DNA of 33,922 nucleotides from Clostridiaceae bacterium (GCA_012519925.1 JAAYPF010000085.1:1-33922), one strand, 5' to 3'. Counted from the first letter of the stretch, positions 9,417 through 18,788 are shown. Numbers and translations are program-made. The notes: a model not told the origin generated them from the sequence alone.

Positions 9417-11354
9417 TCAATTTCTATTAATAATACTTATTGCTTTCTGAGGATATTCTTTAATTGAATAAGTACACTTATTATCTCTTACCAATGAATC
9501 TAACGAAATATAGTTTTCTTTTCCAATCATCTTACCCTCTGCTAAACAACCTTCAAACCAACTATATTCTTTGACAAAAGGTCTGTTGTCTATAAACCTA
9601 AGCCCTGCTCTATCCTGTACTAAATCCCCATCAATGTATAGTAAAGGACCATTCTCTGACCTATAATAGTTTATTATCTCTTTTGAAAGAGTGCCGATTA
9701 GTTCATTCGCTTTAGTCTCATTTATTCCTTTTCGGTTATTACTTTCAACTACAACTGCCATAGCTATAGGCTCCCTATCCGGATAATAAACCAATGCCAT
9801 ATCACCGGAAAAGCGGCTCAAACACCCTGTTTTATTTGCTATCACCACATCTTCTGGTGCATATAGAGCTATCTTATTCTTATTTACCGTTTCCTTCATA
9901 AATTCAATAGCCTTAATTGCTAAGCTATTTTCCACAGATACTCTATTTTCCAATAATACAAGCATCTTGGTAAGATCCTCAGTTGTGGTATGATTACTTG
10001 GGAAAGCTTTGTTTCCATCATAATATTTTTTATAAATCTTAGTGTCGTTTATTCCATAGCTTTCACAAAAAGAATTCAGTTTCGAGCTACCTAACGCATC
10101 AAAAATGATATTGGCAGCTATGTTGTCACTCAAACTAATCATTCTAGACAAAATATCGTTGTATGTATATTCCGTCCCATTTGCTTGGAATTGCAAGTTG
10201 CCTGTTCCAGCCACCTTAGTATTTCTTATATATTTATCACTTTGCTTGAGTGTATAGGTATTATCTAGAGAAAAATCACCTTTTTGTACTCCTTCGAGAA
10301 AGCATAGGAGATTTGCTACCTTAGTCAAACTCGCTGGATAAAAACGTTCTTGTCCATTATAACTTACTATTGTTTCGGTAGCAAAATCGTAAACACTTAT
10401 TCTTATTAGGTCGGTCTCATTTTTAATTATCTCATTAATAATAGATAACAAATCTCTTTTATACTCACTGGTATTAGTAAAATTCAAATCCGGTTCCTTT
10501 TTAAGCATTTCTTCAAATCTTAATAGTGCTTGATCTATTTCAGTATCTGTCAAGCTTTTATACGGTTCAAAATCACCCTTTTCCACTTCTAGCAGTTTTA
10601 AATATGCTGATAAACCACAGTAGTAGTATACCTCTTGGGGAATTTCCTTATAATCTGGAAAATAGTAAAACTCAACATGTGGTATGTTTTTGTCATGGTA
10701 CGCTAAAATATGTTCCACCAAATAAGCAGCTGCTTCCCATTTAGCAACAGCCTTAATTTTATGTTGACTTATAACTTCGCTCCGCACAAAATTAAAATAC
10801 GTTTTTGCAAATTCTTCATTGCTATAATCTTCAATAGATATATCGTCATCAGATACTAATATGATTCCATTCCTATAAGTCACTTTCTTCCCAATTATCT
10901 CACATATATTTCGTAAAGGAACATGTACTCGATTTTGAATAAGCCTCGCTACTGTATCTAATTGAACTTCACTATTGTTAACTTTTATTACAGCACTATC
11001 AGGCTTTAATCGTATTGTTTTGTCCTTTTTAACCATAATAGCAGTTCCTTCGTTTGCATCCCATTCTACTTCAAAACCCAAGTTTTCTGTAAAAAATCTT
11101 AATGGGATTAGGGTACGACCGTCTATTATTATAGATTTTATCTCAGTATTTTCAGAGTCAAGCAAATGTAATTCACCATTGACCTCTGCATAAGGGCTAT
11201 TAACCATAAATAGAATACTGCTCTTCGCTACCTCTACCTTTTCCTCTACTGCTTCCTCTTCCTTTTCATAAAAAAACAGTTCTGCCATGGAAAAATTGCT
11301 TGTAATAAAAATATTAATAAAAAAAATAAGTATTATTGCTATTGTCTTCTTCAT
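9417..11354 (-). CDS. Secreted stalk-domain serine hydrolase (beta-lactamase/PBP-like)
   Basis: I start it at ATG 11352-11354, seven bases after AGGAAG, giving 645 residues and a clean signal peptide (MKKTIAIILIFF...). A longer reading to 11420 lacks such a site. Residues about 50-170 form a copper-amine-oxidase N-terminal-like stalk, with the two repeats IDGRTLIPLRFF and RVHVPLRNICEI. Then comes a penicillin-recognising serine hydrolase: PASLTKV (nucleophile Ser342, Lys345), SDN (409-411) and KTG (508-510). The ExxLN segment that supplies Glu166 in class A beta-lactamases is not visible between SDN and KTG. The protein may therefore be a DD-peptidase, esterase or ligand-binding relative instead of a beta-lactamase. 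About 75 extra residues follow the domain. It is probably exported to act at the cell wall. Confidence 0.85.
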   Translation of the reverse strand: MKKTIAIILIFFINIFITSNFSMAELFFYEKEEEAVEEKVEVAKSSILFMVNSPYAEVNGELHLLDSENTEIKSIIIDGRTLIPLRFFTENLGFEVEWDANEGTAIMVKKDKTIRLKPDSAVIKVNNSEVQLDTVARLIQNRVHVPLRNICEIIGKKVTYRNGIILVSDDDISIEDYSNEEFAKTYFNFVRSEVISQHKIKAVAKWEAAAYLVEHILAYHDKNIPHVEFYYFPDYKEIPQEVYYYCGLSAYLKLLEVEKGDFEPYKSLTDTEIDQALLRFEEMLKKEPDLNFTNTSEYKRDLLSIINEIIKNETDLIRISVYDFATETIVSYNGQERFYPASLTKVANLLCFLEGVQKGDFSLDNTYTLKQSDKYIRNTKVAGTGNLQFQANGTEYTYNDILSRMISLSDNIAANIIFDALGSSKLNSFCESYGINDTKIYKKYYDGNKAFPSNHTTTEDLTKMLVLLENRVSVENSLAIKAIEFMKETVNKNKIALYAPEDVVIANKTGCLSRFSGDMALVYYPDREPIAMAVVVESNNRKGINETKANELIGTLSKEIINYYRSENGPLLYIDGDLVQDRAGLRFIDNRPFVKEYSWFEGCLAEGKMIGKENYISLDSLVRDNKCTYSIKEYPQKAISIINRN

Positions 11355-11658
11355 TACCTTACTTCCTGATAAATCCATTAATTTTTTGATGCTTATATTA
11401 TATATCATCCTATTAGCCACTACAACCCAAAATTTACCTCAGTCTTAATATATAATGCTAACTATATCTTAGTATTGCCCATTTTCAAATTTCATTACTA
11501 TAATTTTTAATAAATCACCGGGAATTTTGCATTGATTTTTCGCTTGGTCTACATTCCCTATTGTTGTTCACAGCGTTCTTTCTGTAATAATGCCTTTACA
11601 CTGCTGTGAATTGTGCTTTCATTTGAAGGTTATTGATGAAATCAATGTACTTTCTTTT

Positions 11659-11699
11659 ATAAAAAAAACAGAACACCGCAATAAATGCGATATCCTGTT
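11659..11699 (-). terminator. Rho-independent terminator of the wall-binding protein gene
   Basis: On the minus strand AACAGGATATCGCA pairs with TGCGGTGTTCTGTT over all 14 positions (three G-U) around a five-base loop, followed by eight T. It lies 75 bases after the stop at 11775 and would end that transcript. Confidence 0.85.
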
Positions 11700-11774
11700 C
11701 ATTTCTTTAATCAGGTCTTTTCAAAAAAACTATTTATCAAATCAATTTTTTGAATTACCTTATTATAATCTCTT

Positions 11775-12860
11775 CTAAAAGCCATTCTTTTGAGACCAAT
11801 TTGCGGCCTCTTTTATTGCCTTTTGATGATTTGAATCCACCTTGTTAGTGCCATGGGTTCTGCTGTTTAAAAAGTGAATATCAAATACACCGCTCATATT
11901 GTTTCCTTTAACTGCATCAAGATTATCTCCACCGCCATATCCACCGCTTCTCTTGCTTACATATGTATTAGCGGGTGAACCTTCTACTCCGGCATGAGGC
12001 ATTCCTGCCATTGAAGCTGCTAATTTACGTCCGTTTACAGTTATAATAACAGGTCTTCTTTCCCAACTCCAATCGCCGCCGTAAATACTTTTCATTATTT
12101 TGGTATCTTCTGCGGTAAGTGTCTCACAATCCGCATGGTTGTAACCATATGTTCTTTTTATTTTAAAAGTGCGCCCGGTCCTGATATCGTATACTTCTGC
12201 GATATCACCTTTTTTAAAAATATTTTCCGCTCCTCCATACCACGAAACAAGATAATTACCGTTTCTGTCAGTACCACCTCTTGATAAGGTCTCTTCTGTA
12301 GTAGAAGCTTTTGTTCCTAATAACTTGCTTATCTTAGTTAAAGTCACATTCCCTGCTATTCCATCCTGTGTGAGTCCATGAGCCTTTTGAAACTTCTTAA
12401 CCGAATCCTTTGTAAGACTCCCGTAATAGCCTGTAGGATTTACACTAAAATAGCCAAGCTTCTTTAGGTCCTTCTGCAGTTGTGTTACTCTAGTTCCATT
12501 CATACCTTCTTTTAAAGCACCTGTACTGCTTTCTGCTCTAGAAACAGTAGTGGTTCTTGCATCCAATAGCTTGCTGATTAAAGAAAAGGTTTTACTTCCA
12601 GCGATGCCATCACTATCTAAGCCGTTGCTTTCCTGAAGTCTTTGAACTGCTGACTTTGTAAGACTTCCATAATAGCCTGTCGAACTAACTTTCAGATAAC
12701 CTAAAGTTCTTAAGTTATCCTGAAGTAATGTAACATCGTTTCCTTCCATTCCTTCCTTTAATACTCTTGATGCTGCGAAAGTCTGAATTGAGCATAAAGA
12801 AAATATACTCACAAAACAAACTACTAAGGCTGTCAATAACACTGCCTTTTTCTTTAGCAT
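11775..12860 (-). CDS. Secreted protein with two peptidoglycan-binding domains
   Basis: The 361-residue protein starts at ATG after GAGGGGGG and has a signal peptide ending near FAA (residue 30). Two PG_binding_1 repeats follow at about 33-100 and 114-182, each with the pattern LQ..L..LGY, TGYYGSLT and DGIAG. A serine/threonine-rich linker leads to a C-terminal domain (about 200-361) with WYGGAENIFKKGD, YNHADCETL and a GVFDIHFLNSRTHG segment. That domain occurs beside PG-binding repeats in other clostridial proteins and may be a wall hydrolase or binding unit; its His/Asp/Cys residues are suggestive, but no reaction is proven. The 5' leader is a c-di-AMP riboswitch, placing this wall protein under second-messenger control. 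A strong terminator follows, so the gene is monocistronic. Confidence 0.88.
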   Translation of the reverse strand: MLKKKAVLLTALVVCFVSIFSLCSIQTFAASRVLKEGMEGNDVTLLQDNLRTLGYLKVSSTGYYGSLTKSAVQRLQESNGLDSDGIAGSKTFSLISKLLDARTTTVSRAESSTGALKEGMNGTRVTQLQKDLKKLGYFSVNPTGYYGSLTKDSVKKFQKAHGLTQDGIAGNVTLTKISKLLGTKASTTEETLSRGGTDRNGNYLVSWYGGAENIFKKGDIAEVYDIRTGRTFKIKRTYGYNHADCETLTAEDTKIMKSIYGGDWSWERRPVIITVNGRKLAASMAGMPHAGVEGSPANTYVSKRSGGYGGGDNLDAVKGNNMSGVFDIHFLNSRTHGTNKVDSNHQKAIKEAANWSQKNGF

Positions 12861-12865
12861 TTAAT

Positions 12866-12985
12866 CCCCCCTCAAAGCTTACGAGGTTAGTTGACGGGTT
12901 AGGTGGAAGAGACACCCTTCCGAACTTCCGGAATTAACCCCAAGAAAATATCCCCCGTTTCTCTATATTTTATATAGAGAATTCA
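12866..12985 (-). promoter_or_regulatory. Cyclic di-AMP (ydaO-yuaA) riboswitch
   Basis: The minus-strand leader carries the core blocks of the ydaO class in order: CGGGGGA (12952-12958), TTCTTGGGGTTAAT, the variable GGAAGGGTGTCTC arm, ACCCGTCAACTAACC and CTCGTAAGC (12877-12885). A perfect CTCTATA/TATAGAG hairpin precedes it (12961-12979). ydaO riboswitches bind two c-di-AMP molecules and usually turn off wall-hydrolase or potassium/osmolyte genes. No terminator lies between the aptamer and the start. The aptamer's 3' CCTC can pair with the GAGG of the Shine-Dalgarno only nine bases away, so control is probably at translation (inference). Confidence 0.9.
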
Positions 12986-12990
12986 GCAAC

Positions 12991-13516
12991 ACAAGTGTAT
13001 CATTATTTGCAATAAAAATAAATACAAAAATAATACCAAGAGTATTAACTTATGTACAATTCAAGTGTGCGCCTTTCTCTTGCCTCTATATTTTATACAA
13101 TTAATTAGGATATGTAAACACTTTGATTGAATTTGACACCCTTTTAGGTCATTTCAAAAAACAGCATATAGTATATTTAGGTAACTAAGCTCATAATATC
13201 TAGTTTTTAAAGGATGATTTACCCGTTGTTTTTTGGAGACTTTTTTACTTTAATCAAACTATCGTAGTGTTTACATGGAATATTTAGGATTCATAACTTA
13301 TAATAATGAAGAAAATAATATTTGAATACCGAATAATATAATTCTGAGTTCTTGAGACTAAGTCGTGGTATGTTATATTTTTTCCATAATATATAAAGGA
13401 TTTTTTTAAACAGTATTGAATATAAATAAATAGTACTCGAACAATCACCTATGTATTTCTTAGAAATGGCTAAGCAACTTACATAATGACAAGAATTGTG
13501 AAAGGATGGTCCTTAT
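12991..13516. other. Divergent intergenic region between riboswitch gene and nucleotidyltransferase
   Basis: This AT-rich 526-base gap separates divergent transcripts. It must hold the promoter of the riboswitch leader (leftward) and that of the nucleotidyltransferase (rightward). Copy B of the dispersed repeat lies inside. TATAAT-like hexamers occur near 13300 and 13340, but I found no convincing spaced -35/-10 pair. No open frame looks real. Confidence 0.5.
13165..13243 (-). repeat. Dispersed intergenic repeat, copy B
   Basis: In plus sense it reads TATATTTAGGT, AACTAAGCTCATAAT, TAGTTTTTAAAGG and CCCGTTGTTTTTTGGAGA. It aligns with copy A over about 80 bases with many substitutions and with copies C and D only over the inner part. 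It is the most diverged copy in the CCAGTT core (here CCCGTT). Confidence 0.5.
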
Positions 13517-15961
13517 ATGAAAGCAATTATAATGGCTGGTGGCGAAGGATCACGATTGCGTCCTCTTACATGTGACATGCCTAAGCCTATGGTACCAGTG
13601 ATGAATGTACCAATAATGGAACACATAATCAATTTACTAAAATCACACGGTATAACCGAGATAGGTGTCACTTTAATGTATTTGCCCCAAAAAATAAAGG
13701 ACTATTTTGGAAACGGATCTCACTTTGGAGTTAATATCCATTACTTCACAGAAGATACCCCCTTAGGAACTGCGGGCAGTGTTAAAAATGCCAATGATTT
13801 TCTTGATGAAACTTTTATCGTAATTAGCGGTGATTCACTCACAGATATGGATATTACCAAAGCCGTAGAATTCCATAGATCAAAAGAATCAAAAGCCACT
13901 CTGGTTTTAACAAGGGTTGACGTACCCTTAGAATATGGTGTCGTCATTACTGACAAAAAGGGTGCAATAACCGGTTTCCTTGAAAAACCAAGTTGGAGTG
14001 AGGTTTTCAGTGATACAGTAAATACCGGTACTTATATACTAGAACCGGAAATAATGGATTATCTTGAGCAAGGAAAAAAGACAGATTTCAGCCAGGATTT
14101 ATTTCCCTTATTGCTTGAAAAAAAGGATCCTATGTTTGGGTACATCATGTCTGATTACTGGTGTGATATCGGAGACCTTCAGGCGTATCTTCAAGCTCAC
14201 TACGATGCTCTTGAGGGTAAAGTAAAGCTAAATATAGATTTAACTGAGATCAAAAAAGGTGTTTGGGTGGGCTCTGGTACCATTATTGATTCTCAAGCAG
14301 TACTAAATACTCCCTGTTTAATAGGTGACAATTGCCGTATCGGAAGTAAGGCTGTAATTGATAGCTTCAGCATTTTAGGTAACAATAATGTGATAGAAGA
14401 TGAAGCAAGTATTAAAAGAAGTGTGCTGTGGAACGGAAACTATATTGAATACGGTTCTGAAATAAGAGGAGCCATACTTTGTAATAAAGTTAATCTAAAG
14501 CATTATGTGCGTATATTTGAAAACGCAGTAGTAGGAGATAATTGTATAATAAATGAAAGAGCTATTATAAAGCCCAATATAAGCATTTGGCCCCAAAAGA
14601 CGGTGGATTCATTGGCAATTGTTGACAGAAATATCATCTGGGGTTCAAGACATTCTAAAACAATTTTCGGTGAAAACGGTCTGTCGGGTATAATTAATGT
14701 TGATATTTCACCTGAGTTTGCAACCCGTTTAGGAGCGGCTTATGGTTCTATATTCAAGAAAGGTTCAAAGGTTATCGTAAGTTCAACAACTTCTAACTCT
14801 GCAAGAATGTTCAAACATGCCTTTATTTCCGGAATGCTCTCTGTTGGGGTGGAGGTATTTAACATGAGTAGTTTGCTGACCCCCATTTCTAGGCATGCTA
14901 TCAGTTTCCTCTCTGTTGAAGGAGGAATACATATAAAGCTAAGCGATGACAATCCAAACAAACTTAGAGTAGATTTTATGGACGCAAAAGGTGCAAGTAT
15001 AAGTAGGGTTATGGAACGAAAAATCGAAAACTCCTTTTTCCGTGAAGATTTTAAGCGCTGTTCCGGTGAGGAAATCAGCCGGTTAAATAATATAACTGAT
15101 TTCAAAAATTACTATGTAAGGTCCATTCTTAATGAAATTGATACCGATGCAATTAGGAGCAATTCTCCTAAAATTTGTATAGTTTCACCTTCGGATTTTG
15201 TTATATCTATAGTGGTTCCTATGCTCACCGATCTTGGATGTAAAGTTGCAAGTTTCTCATCTTCTAACTTGAATGAAATTGACACCATCGTGGATGAAAT
15301 CAAAAGTAGCGATGCAAACTTTGCAGCCTTTATAGACAGTAATGGGGAAACCCTTGTCCTAATTGACAAAAACGGTAAAATAGTAAAAGATGATCTATTC
15401 ATCTCACTTACTTCCCTTATTTCTTTTAAGACTAATCCTGGTTCAAAAGTAGTTGTGCCCATAACTGCTCCATCAGTTATAGAGATTATGGCTGAGAAAC
15501 ACAAAGGAAAAGTTGTACGTACAAAAACTTCACCTCAAGCCGTTATGGAGCAAATGCTAAATCACAATCTTTTTAAGAACAGGGATAACATGGATCAATT
15601 TCTACTAAACTTCGATGCTCTTGCAGGACTTATTAAAATTCTTGAATTCTTATGCATGAAAAATACAACTTTATCTGATATACTTAAAGAAATCCCAGAT
15701 TTCTATGTGAGCAAGAAGAAAATCTTCTGTCCTTGGGAATTAAAAGGGCGAGTAATGAGAACTCTAATAACCGAGAAAAGTGGTGAAAAGGTAGAGTTGC
15801 TCGACGGTGTAAAATTTATACTAGAAAACGGCTGGGCACTTGTTCTCCCAGATGCCGATCTTCCATTGTGTAGGATATATTCGGAGGGAGACACACCAAA
15901 TGTCGCCGATATAATTTCGGAAAAATATCTAGAAAAGATAAAGGCGATTATTAATTTATAA
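13517..15961 (+). CDS. Sugar-phosphate nucleotidyltransferase with hexapeptide repeat and degenerate phosphomannomutase-like domain
   Basis: The 814-residue cytosolic protein has three parts. Residues 1-235 are a nucleotidyltransferase: [18 protein letters not shown] and PKPMVPV bind NTP and catalyse transfer, GDSLTD supplies the metal-binding Asp, with FLEKP and NTGTYIL further on. Residues about 250-370 are left-handed beta-helix hexapeptide repeats. Residues about 380-814 resemble phosphoglucomutase/phosphomannomutase. The family is annotated as mannose-1-phosphate guanylyltransferase-like and makes NDP-sugars for glycans. In the third part the phosphoserine loop reads KLSDDNP in place of TASHNP, and the metal loop normally DGDxDR reads IDSNGET, so mutase activity is doubtful. 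An AAAGGATGG site precedes the ATG. A terminator follows, 11 bases before the next start. Confidence 0.88.
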   Translation: MKAIIMAGGEGSRLRPLTCDMPKPMVPVMNVPIMEHIINLLKSHGITEIGVTLMYLPQKIKDYFGNGSHFGVNIHYFTEDTPLGTAGSVKNANDFLDETFIVISGDSLTDMDITKAVEFHRSKESKATLVLTRVDVPLEYGVVITDKKGAITGFLEKPSWSEVFSDTVNTGTYILEPEIMDYLEQGKKTDFSQDLFPLLLEKKDPMFGYIMSDYWCDIGDLQAYLQAHYDALEGKVKLNIDLTEIKKGVWVGSGTIIDSQAVLNTPCLIGDNCRIGSKAVIDSFSILGNNNVIEDEASIKRSVLWNGNYIEYGSEIRGAILCNKVNLKHYVRIFENAVVGDNCIINERAIIKPNISIWPQKTVDSLAIVDRNIIWGSRHSKTIFGENGLSGIINVDISPEFATRLGAAYGSIFKKGSKVIVSSTTSNSARMFKHAFISGMLSVGVEVFNMSSLLTPISRHAISFLSVEGGIHIKLSDDNPNKLRVDFMDAKGASISRVMERKIENSFFREDFKRCSGEEISRLNNITDFKNYYVRSILNEIDTDAIRSNSPKICIVSPSDFVISIVVPMLTDLGCKVASFSSSNLNEIDTIVDEIKSSDANFAAFIDSNGETLVLIDKNGKIVKDDLFISLTSLISFKTNPGSKVVVPITAPSVIEIMAEKHKGKVVRTKTSPQAVMEQMLNHNLFKNRDNMDQFLLNFDALAGLIKILEFLCMKNTTLSDILKEIPDFYVSKKKIFCPWELKGRVMRTLITEKSGEKVELLDGVKFILENGWALVLPDADLPLCRIYSEGDTPNVADIISEKYLEKIKAIINL

Positions 15962-15971
15962 ACAACTAAAG

Positions 15972-15995
15972 ACTCTCCTTTAGGAGAGTTTTTTT
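15972..15995 (+). terminator. Rho-independent terminator after nucleotidyltransferase
   Basis: ACTCTCC and GGAGAGT form a perfect seven-pair stem around TTTA, followed by seven T. It starts ten bases after the stop codon and ends 11 bases before the rluA-type start, overlapping that gene's leader. It should reduce, not wholly prevent, read-through into the pseudouridine synthase gene. Confidence 0.9.
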
Positions 15996-16006
15996 GAGGG
16001 AGTAAT

Positions 16007-16978
16007 ATGCAAAAACTGATTATAGAAAAAGATAGTGCTGATAAACGTATCGATAAAGTTTTAAAAGATAAGTATCCTAAAATGCCTCACAATTTTATGT
16101 ATAAGGCTTTTAGAAAAAAAGATATAAAAGTAAACGGTATACGTATTAAGGATGACTATATCACTAGCTTAGGTGATATAGTTGAAATATATATCATTGA
16201 TGATATTCTCTACGGCAGGAATTCACCTAAGCTTTTAGACCCTACTGAGGCTTTTACCATCGTATTTGAAGACCAAAACATCCTTATAGTTAACAAAAAG
16301 CAAGGAATACCTGTTCATCCCGATAAAGACAATACTGACAATACTTTAATAGACCTTGTCACAACCTATATACGAAATAATGAAAACAAAACAGCATCAC
16401 AAGTTTCTACACCTGCTCTATGCCACAGACTTGACCGCAATACAGGCGGTCTTGTAATAATTGCCAAAAACAATGAAGCCTTAAAGATAATGCTAGAGAA
16501 AATAAAAAATAAGGAAGTAAAAAAGTATTATCAGTGTATTGTCAAAGGCAAAATGGATAAACCTCAGGCAGTACTTAAAGCCTTTCTTGAAAAGGATGAA
16601 CATAAAAGCAGGGTGTACATTAACGACTATAAAACAAGAAACTCCTTAGAAATAATCACCAAATACAAAACCCTCTCTACCATTGAGAACATAGTAGCCG
16701 GCGAAACCGCAAGCTTGTTAGAAGTTGAATTGGTAACAGGTCGGACTCATCAAATTCGAGCTCATATGAACTATATAGGTCATCCAATAGTAGGTGACGG
16801 GAAATATGGTGATAACGCATTGAACCGTGCACTAAAGCTTAAATTTCAAGTTCTCTGGGCTTATAAGCTTAAGTTTGAATTTTCTAAAAAAAGCGACCTT
16901 TTAAGTTATCTTAATGGGAAAGAATTTAGCGTGACGCCAGACTTTAACAGTATTATTCCTACAGTCAAAAAAACTTAG
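16007..16978 (+). CDS. RluA family 23S rRNA pseudouridine synthase
   Basis: This 323-residue enzyme has an N-terminal S4 RNA-binding domain (about residues 1-70, with RIDKVL and DIKVNG) and an RluA-type catalytic domain. The catalytic Asp lies in CHRLDRNTGGLVI, and the family motif GRTHQIRAHM with GHPIVGDGKYG follows. It isomerises uridine in large-subunit rRNA in the cytosol. The RluC/RluD subtype cannot be fixed from motifs. The ATG lies seven bases after GAGGGAG. Only a terminator separates it from the upstream gene, so it may depend partly on read-through or on a promoter inside that gene. Confidence 0.92.
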   Translation: MQKLIIEKDSADKRIDKVLKDKYPKMPHNFMYKAFRKKDIKVNGIRIKDDYITSLGDIVEIYIIDDILYGRNSPKLLDPTEAFTIVFEDQNILIVNKKQGIPVHPDKDNTDNTLIDLVTTYIRNNENKTASQVSTPALCHRLDRNTGGLVIIAKNNEALKIMLEKIKNKEVKKYYQCIVKGKMDKPQAVLKAFLEKDEHKSRVYINDYKTRNSLEIITKYKTLSTIENIVAGETASLLEVELVTGRTHQIRAHMNYIGHPIVGDGKYGDNALNRALKLKFQVLWAYKLKFEFSKKSDLLSYLNGKEFSVTPDFNSIIPTVKKT

Positions 16979-17027
16979 TGCTTTTTATCTTACTAAAATG
17001 AGACAGTCAATGCCTTCTTAGGAAATA

Positions 17028-17068
17028 AAAAAGTCACCAGTAGCAATTGCACTATCTGGGGACTTTTT
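17028..17068. terminator. Bidirectional terminator between convergent genes
   Basis: AAAAAGTCACCAG pairs with CTGGGGACTTTTT (one mismatch) around a 15-base loop. A runs on one side and T runs on the other serve both strands, matching its position between the convergent pseudouridine synthase and CAP-protein genes. Confidence 0.85.
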
Positions 17069-17156
17069 ATGGATATAGTAGTGTTTTACAAGTTATTATT
17101 CTACTGTTTTCCGAAAGTAGATATAAGTTTCATTGTAGCTTCAGCAATAAGCGTTA

Positions 17157-17990
17157 TTACTTACCAATAAATTGCTGCACTAGCATTTTGCCATATTTTG
17201 AGCTCTCCACAATTCCAATTCCTGTGTAATTAAATCCAGAATTTAGAATATTCTTTTTATGTCCTTCTGAATTCATCCAAGCCTTAAATGCTCCTTCTAC
17301 AGTTCTATTCCCTGCTATGTTTTCTCCTGCTGTTTTGAAACTTATGCCAAACTGTCTCATCATATCAAAAGGTGAACCATAAGTTGGGGACTGGTGGGAA
17401 AAATAATTGTTGTCCACCATATCTTGTGCCTTTGTTTTTGCTACTTTCATAAGCTCTTCATCAAATTGAAGCGGTCCCACACCTGCTTCTGCCCTAGCCT
17501 TGTTCACCAGTTCAAGTAAGGTTTGGTCATCTTGACTTACACCTTTAATAGGCGTAGTAATAACAGCCGACGGTCCCTTTGGCGTAGTTACAACCTTCGG
17601 TGCCGAAGTCTTCGTGGTTCCTGTTGTGCTTTTCGGTGGAGTTGTTGCCTTTACCGAAGTTGTATTCTTTGAATTTGCTGATGCCGACTTTATATACTGC
17701 CCTGATACTGTACCTACACACCTTGTCTCCGGTTCATAAATCGCATACCAATCCCCTATTTTTCCCAAAACATTTACCCACTGATTTTTCTTAAGTACAC
17801 ATATAATAGGAAAATTTGTAGAAGGTCCCTGCCTAACATTTAAAAGCGATGCCGTCACAACCGCTGAAGTAAAATCAACACTTTCAAAAGTCGGAGCAGC
17901 ACAAATCCTACCGGTATCAAAGGCTGTAAAGCCCAACCCCATTGTAAATACAAATGCTAAAATAATCAATACGACCAATTTCCTATTCAT
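17157..17990 (-). CDS. Secreted SH3-CAP (SCP/PR1, YkwD-like) domain protein
   Basis: The 277-residue protein starts at ATG six bases after GGAGGG and has a signal peptide (MNRKLVVLIILAF..., to about 31). A bacterial SH3 domain follows (about 40-105: ASLLNVRQGPSTNFP, W near VLGKIGDWYAIY), then a Thr/Pro/Lys-rich linker, then a CAP domain (about 150-277). The CAP domain carries LVNKARAEAGVGPL, the His of YFSHQSP, AGENIAG and the WMNSEGHKKNIL motif with the second His and a Glu. SH3 domains of this kind bind peptidoglycan. CAP domains in spore-formers are surface proteins of uncertain chemistry. It is monocistronic and shares the downstream terminator with the convergent gene. Confidence 0.9.
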   Translation of the reverse strand: MNRKLVVLIILAFVFTMGLGFTAFDTGRICAAPTFESVDFTSAVVTASLLNVRQGPSTNFPIICVLKKNQWVNVLGKIGDWYAIYEPETRCVGTVSGQYIKSASANSKNTTSVKATTPPKSTTGTTKTSAPKVVTTPKGPSAVITTPIKGVSQDDQTLLELVNKARAEAGVGPLQFDEELMKVAKTKAQDMVDNNYFSHQSPTYGSPFDMMRQFGISFKTAGENIAGNRTVEGAFKAWMNSEGHKKNILNSGFNYTGIGIVESSKYGKMLVQQFIGK

Positions 17991-18163
17991 AATAATCCCT
18001 CCAAATCTGCATAATTTTCTTTTCAGGTGATTCTATTCTTTACAAATTACCTTATAAAAATAGTATTGACATATTTAAGCGAATTATTTACAAATAAATG
18101 CTGCAATGCAACTTTTTTTATTTTACTATTAGACTTAACCACCCATTATGATAAAAAAGTACC

Positions 18164-18192
18164 TTGTCTTTTTTTCAGTGATAATGTATAAT
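18164..18192 (+). promoter_or_regulatory. Predicted sigma-A promoter for the ispF-like gene
   Basis: TTGTCT (18164-18169) and TATAAT (18187-18192) are separated by exactly 17 bases, about 92 bases before the start codon. The leader that follows contains an ATTTCAT/ATGAAAT inverted repeat (near 18206-18232) and a CTCGA...CTCGA direct repeat, with no clear known riboswitch. Confidence 0.65.
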
Positions 18193-18283
18193 TCCCATGT
18201 GATATTTCATTTAGAAACCTAATATGAAATGTAATTCTCGAGGGTTTGATGCTCGAAGTTTTATAGAAAAGGACTTTGATTAG

Positions 18284-18754
18284 ATGATAGTTGGAATTGG
18301 TCAAGATAGCCATAGATTTGATTTTGAGGACAGTGAAAAAAAATTAATTCTTGGAGGAGTCGTTTTTGAAGATGCTCCTCCTCTTGAAGGCAACAGTGAC
18401 GCTGATGTAATCCTTCATTCTATTACAAACGCTATTTCCGGAGTAACATGTGTAAATATTTTAGGTCCGGTAAGCGATGATTTATGCCTTAATAAAGGAA
18501 TAAAAGACAGCAGGGTATATTTAAAGGAAGCACTTAAGTATCTAAATGAGAAACGCATTGTACATCTTTCTATTTCTATAGAATGCCTTAAACCAAAAAT
18601 CACCCCAAAAATCCCCGAACTCCGAAGGAGTATATCCGAACTACTTAATATACCAGAAAATTCCATAGGCATCACTGCAACTACTGGTGAAGAACTTACC
18701 CAATTCGGGCAAGGTAAAGGGATTCAAGTTTTTAGTTGCATTACTGTAGAATAA
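18284..18754 (+). CDS. IspF-like protein with altered substrate-site residues
   Basis: The 156-residue protein spans the whole IspF (2-C-methyl-D-erythritol 2,4-cyclodiphosphate synthase) fold. IspF closes MECDP in the non-mevalonate isoprenoid pathway. The Zn ligands are kept: GQDSHRF gives Asp8 and His10, and VILHSI gives His45. Other conserved positions differ from the E. coli enzyme: His34 is Asn37, Asp46 is Asn49, the LGDIG Asp is replaced (VNILG), FPDTDP reads VSDDLC, and the third Thr of the ATTTE motif is Gly. It may be a paralogue with changed function, a very diverged synthase, or a regulatory relative. It has its own promoter and a shared terminator, and sits apart from ispD. Confidence 0.8.
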   Translation: MIVGIGQDSHRFDFEDSEKKLILGGVVFEDAPPLEGNSDADVILHSITNAISGVTCVNILGPVSDDLCLNKGIKDSRVYLKEALKYLNEKRIVHLSISIECLKPKITPKIPELRRSISELLNIPENSIGITATTGEELTQFGQGKGIQVFSCITVE

Positions 18755-18788
18755 GGCATTTTTATAAGAACATACAATATTTATGATA

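Noticed and set aside
9417-11354. Class A beta-lactamase resistance gene
   Set aside because: The Glu166 motif is not seen and the architecture with stalk and tail domains is not that of known resistance enzymes.
12715-12915. A 66-codon minus-strand frame across the riboswitch and start of the wall-binding protein
   Set aside because: It overlaps the aptamer core and the signal-peptide coding region in another frame, and has no ribosome binding site.
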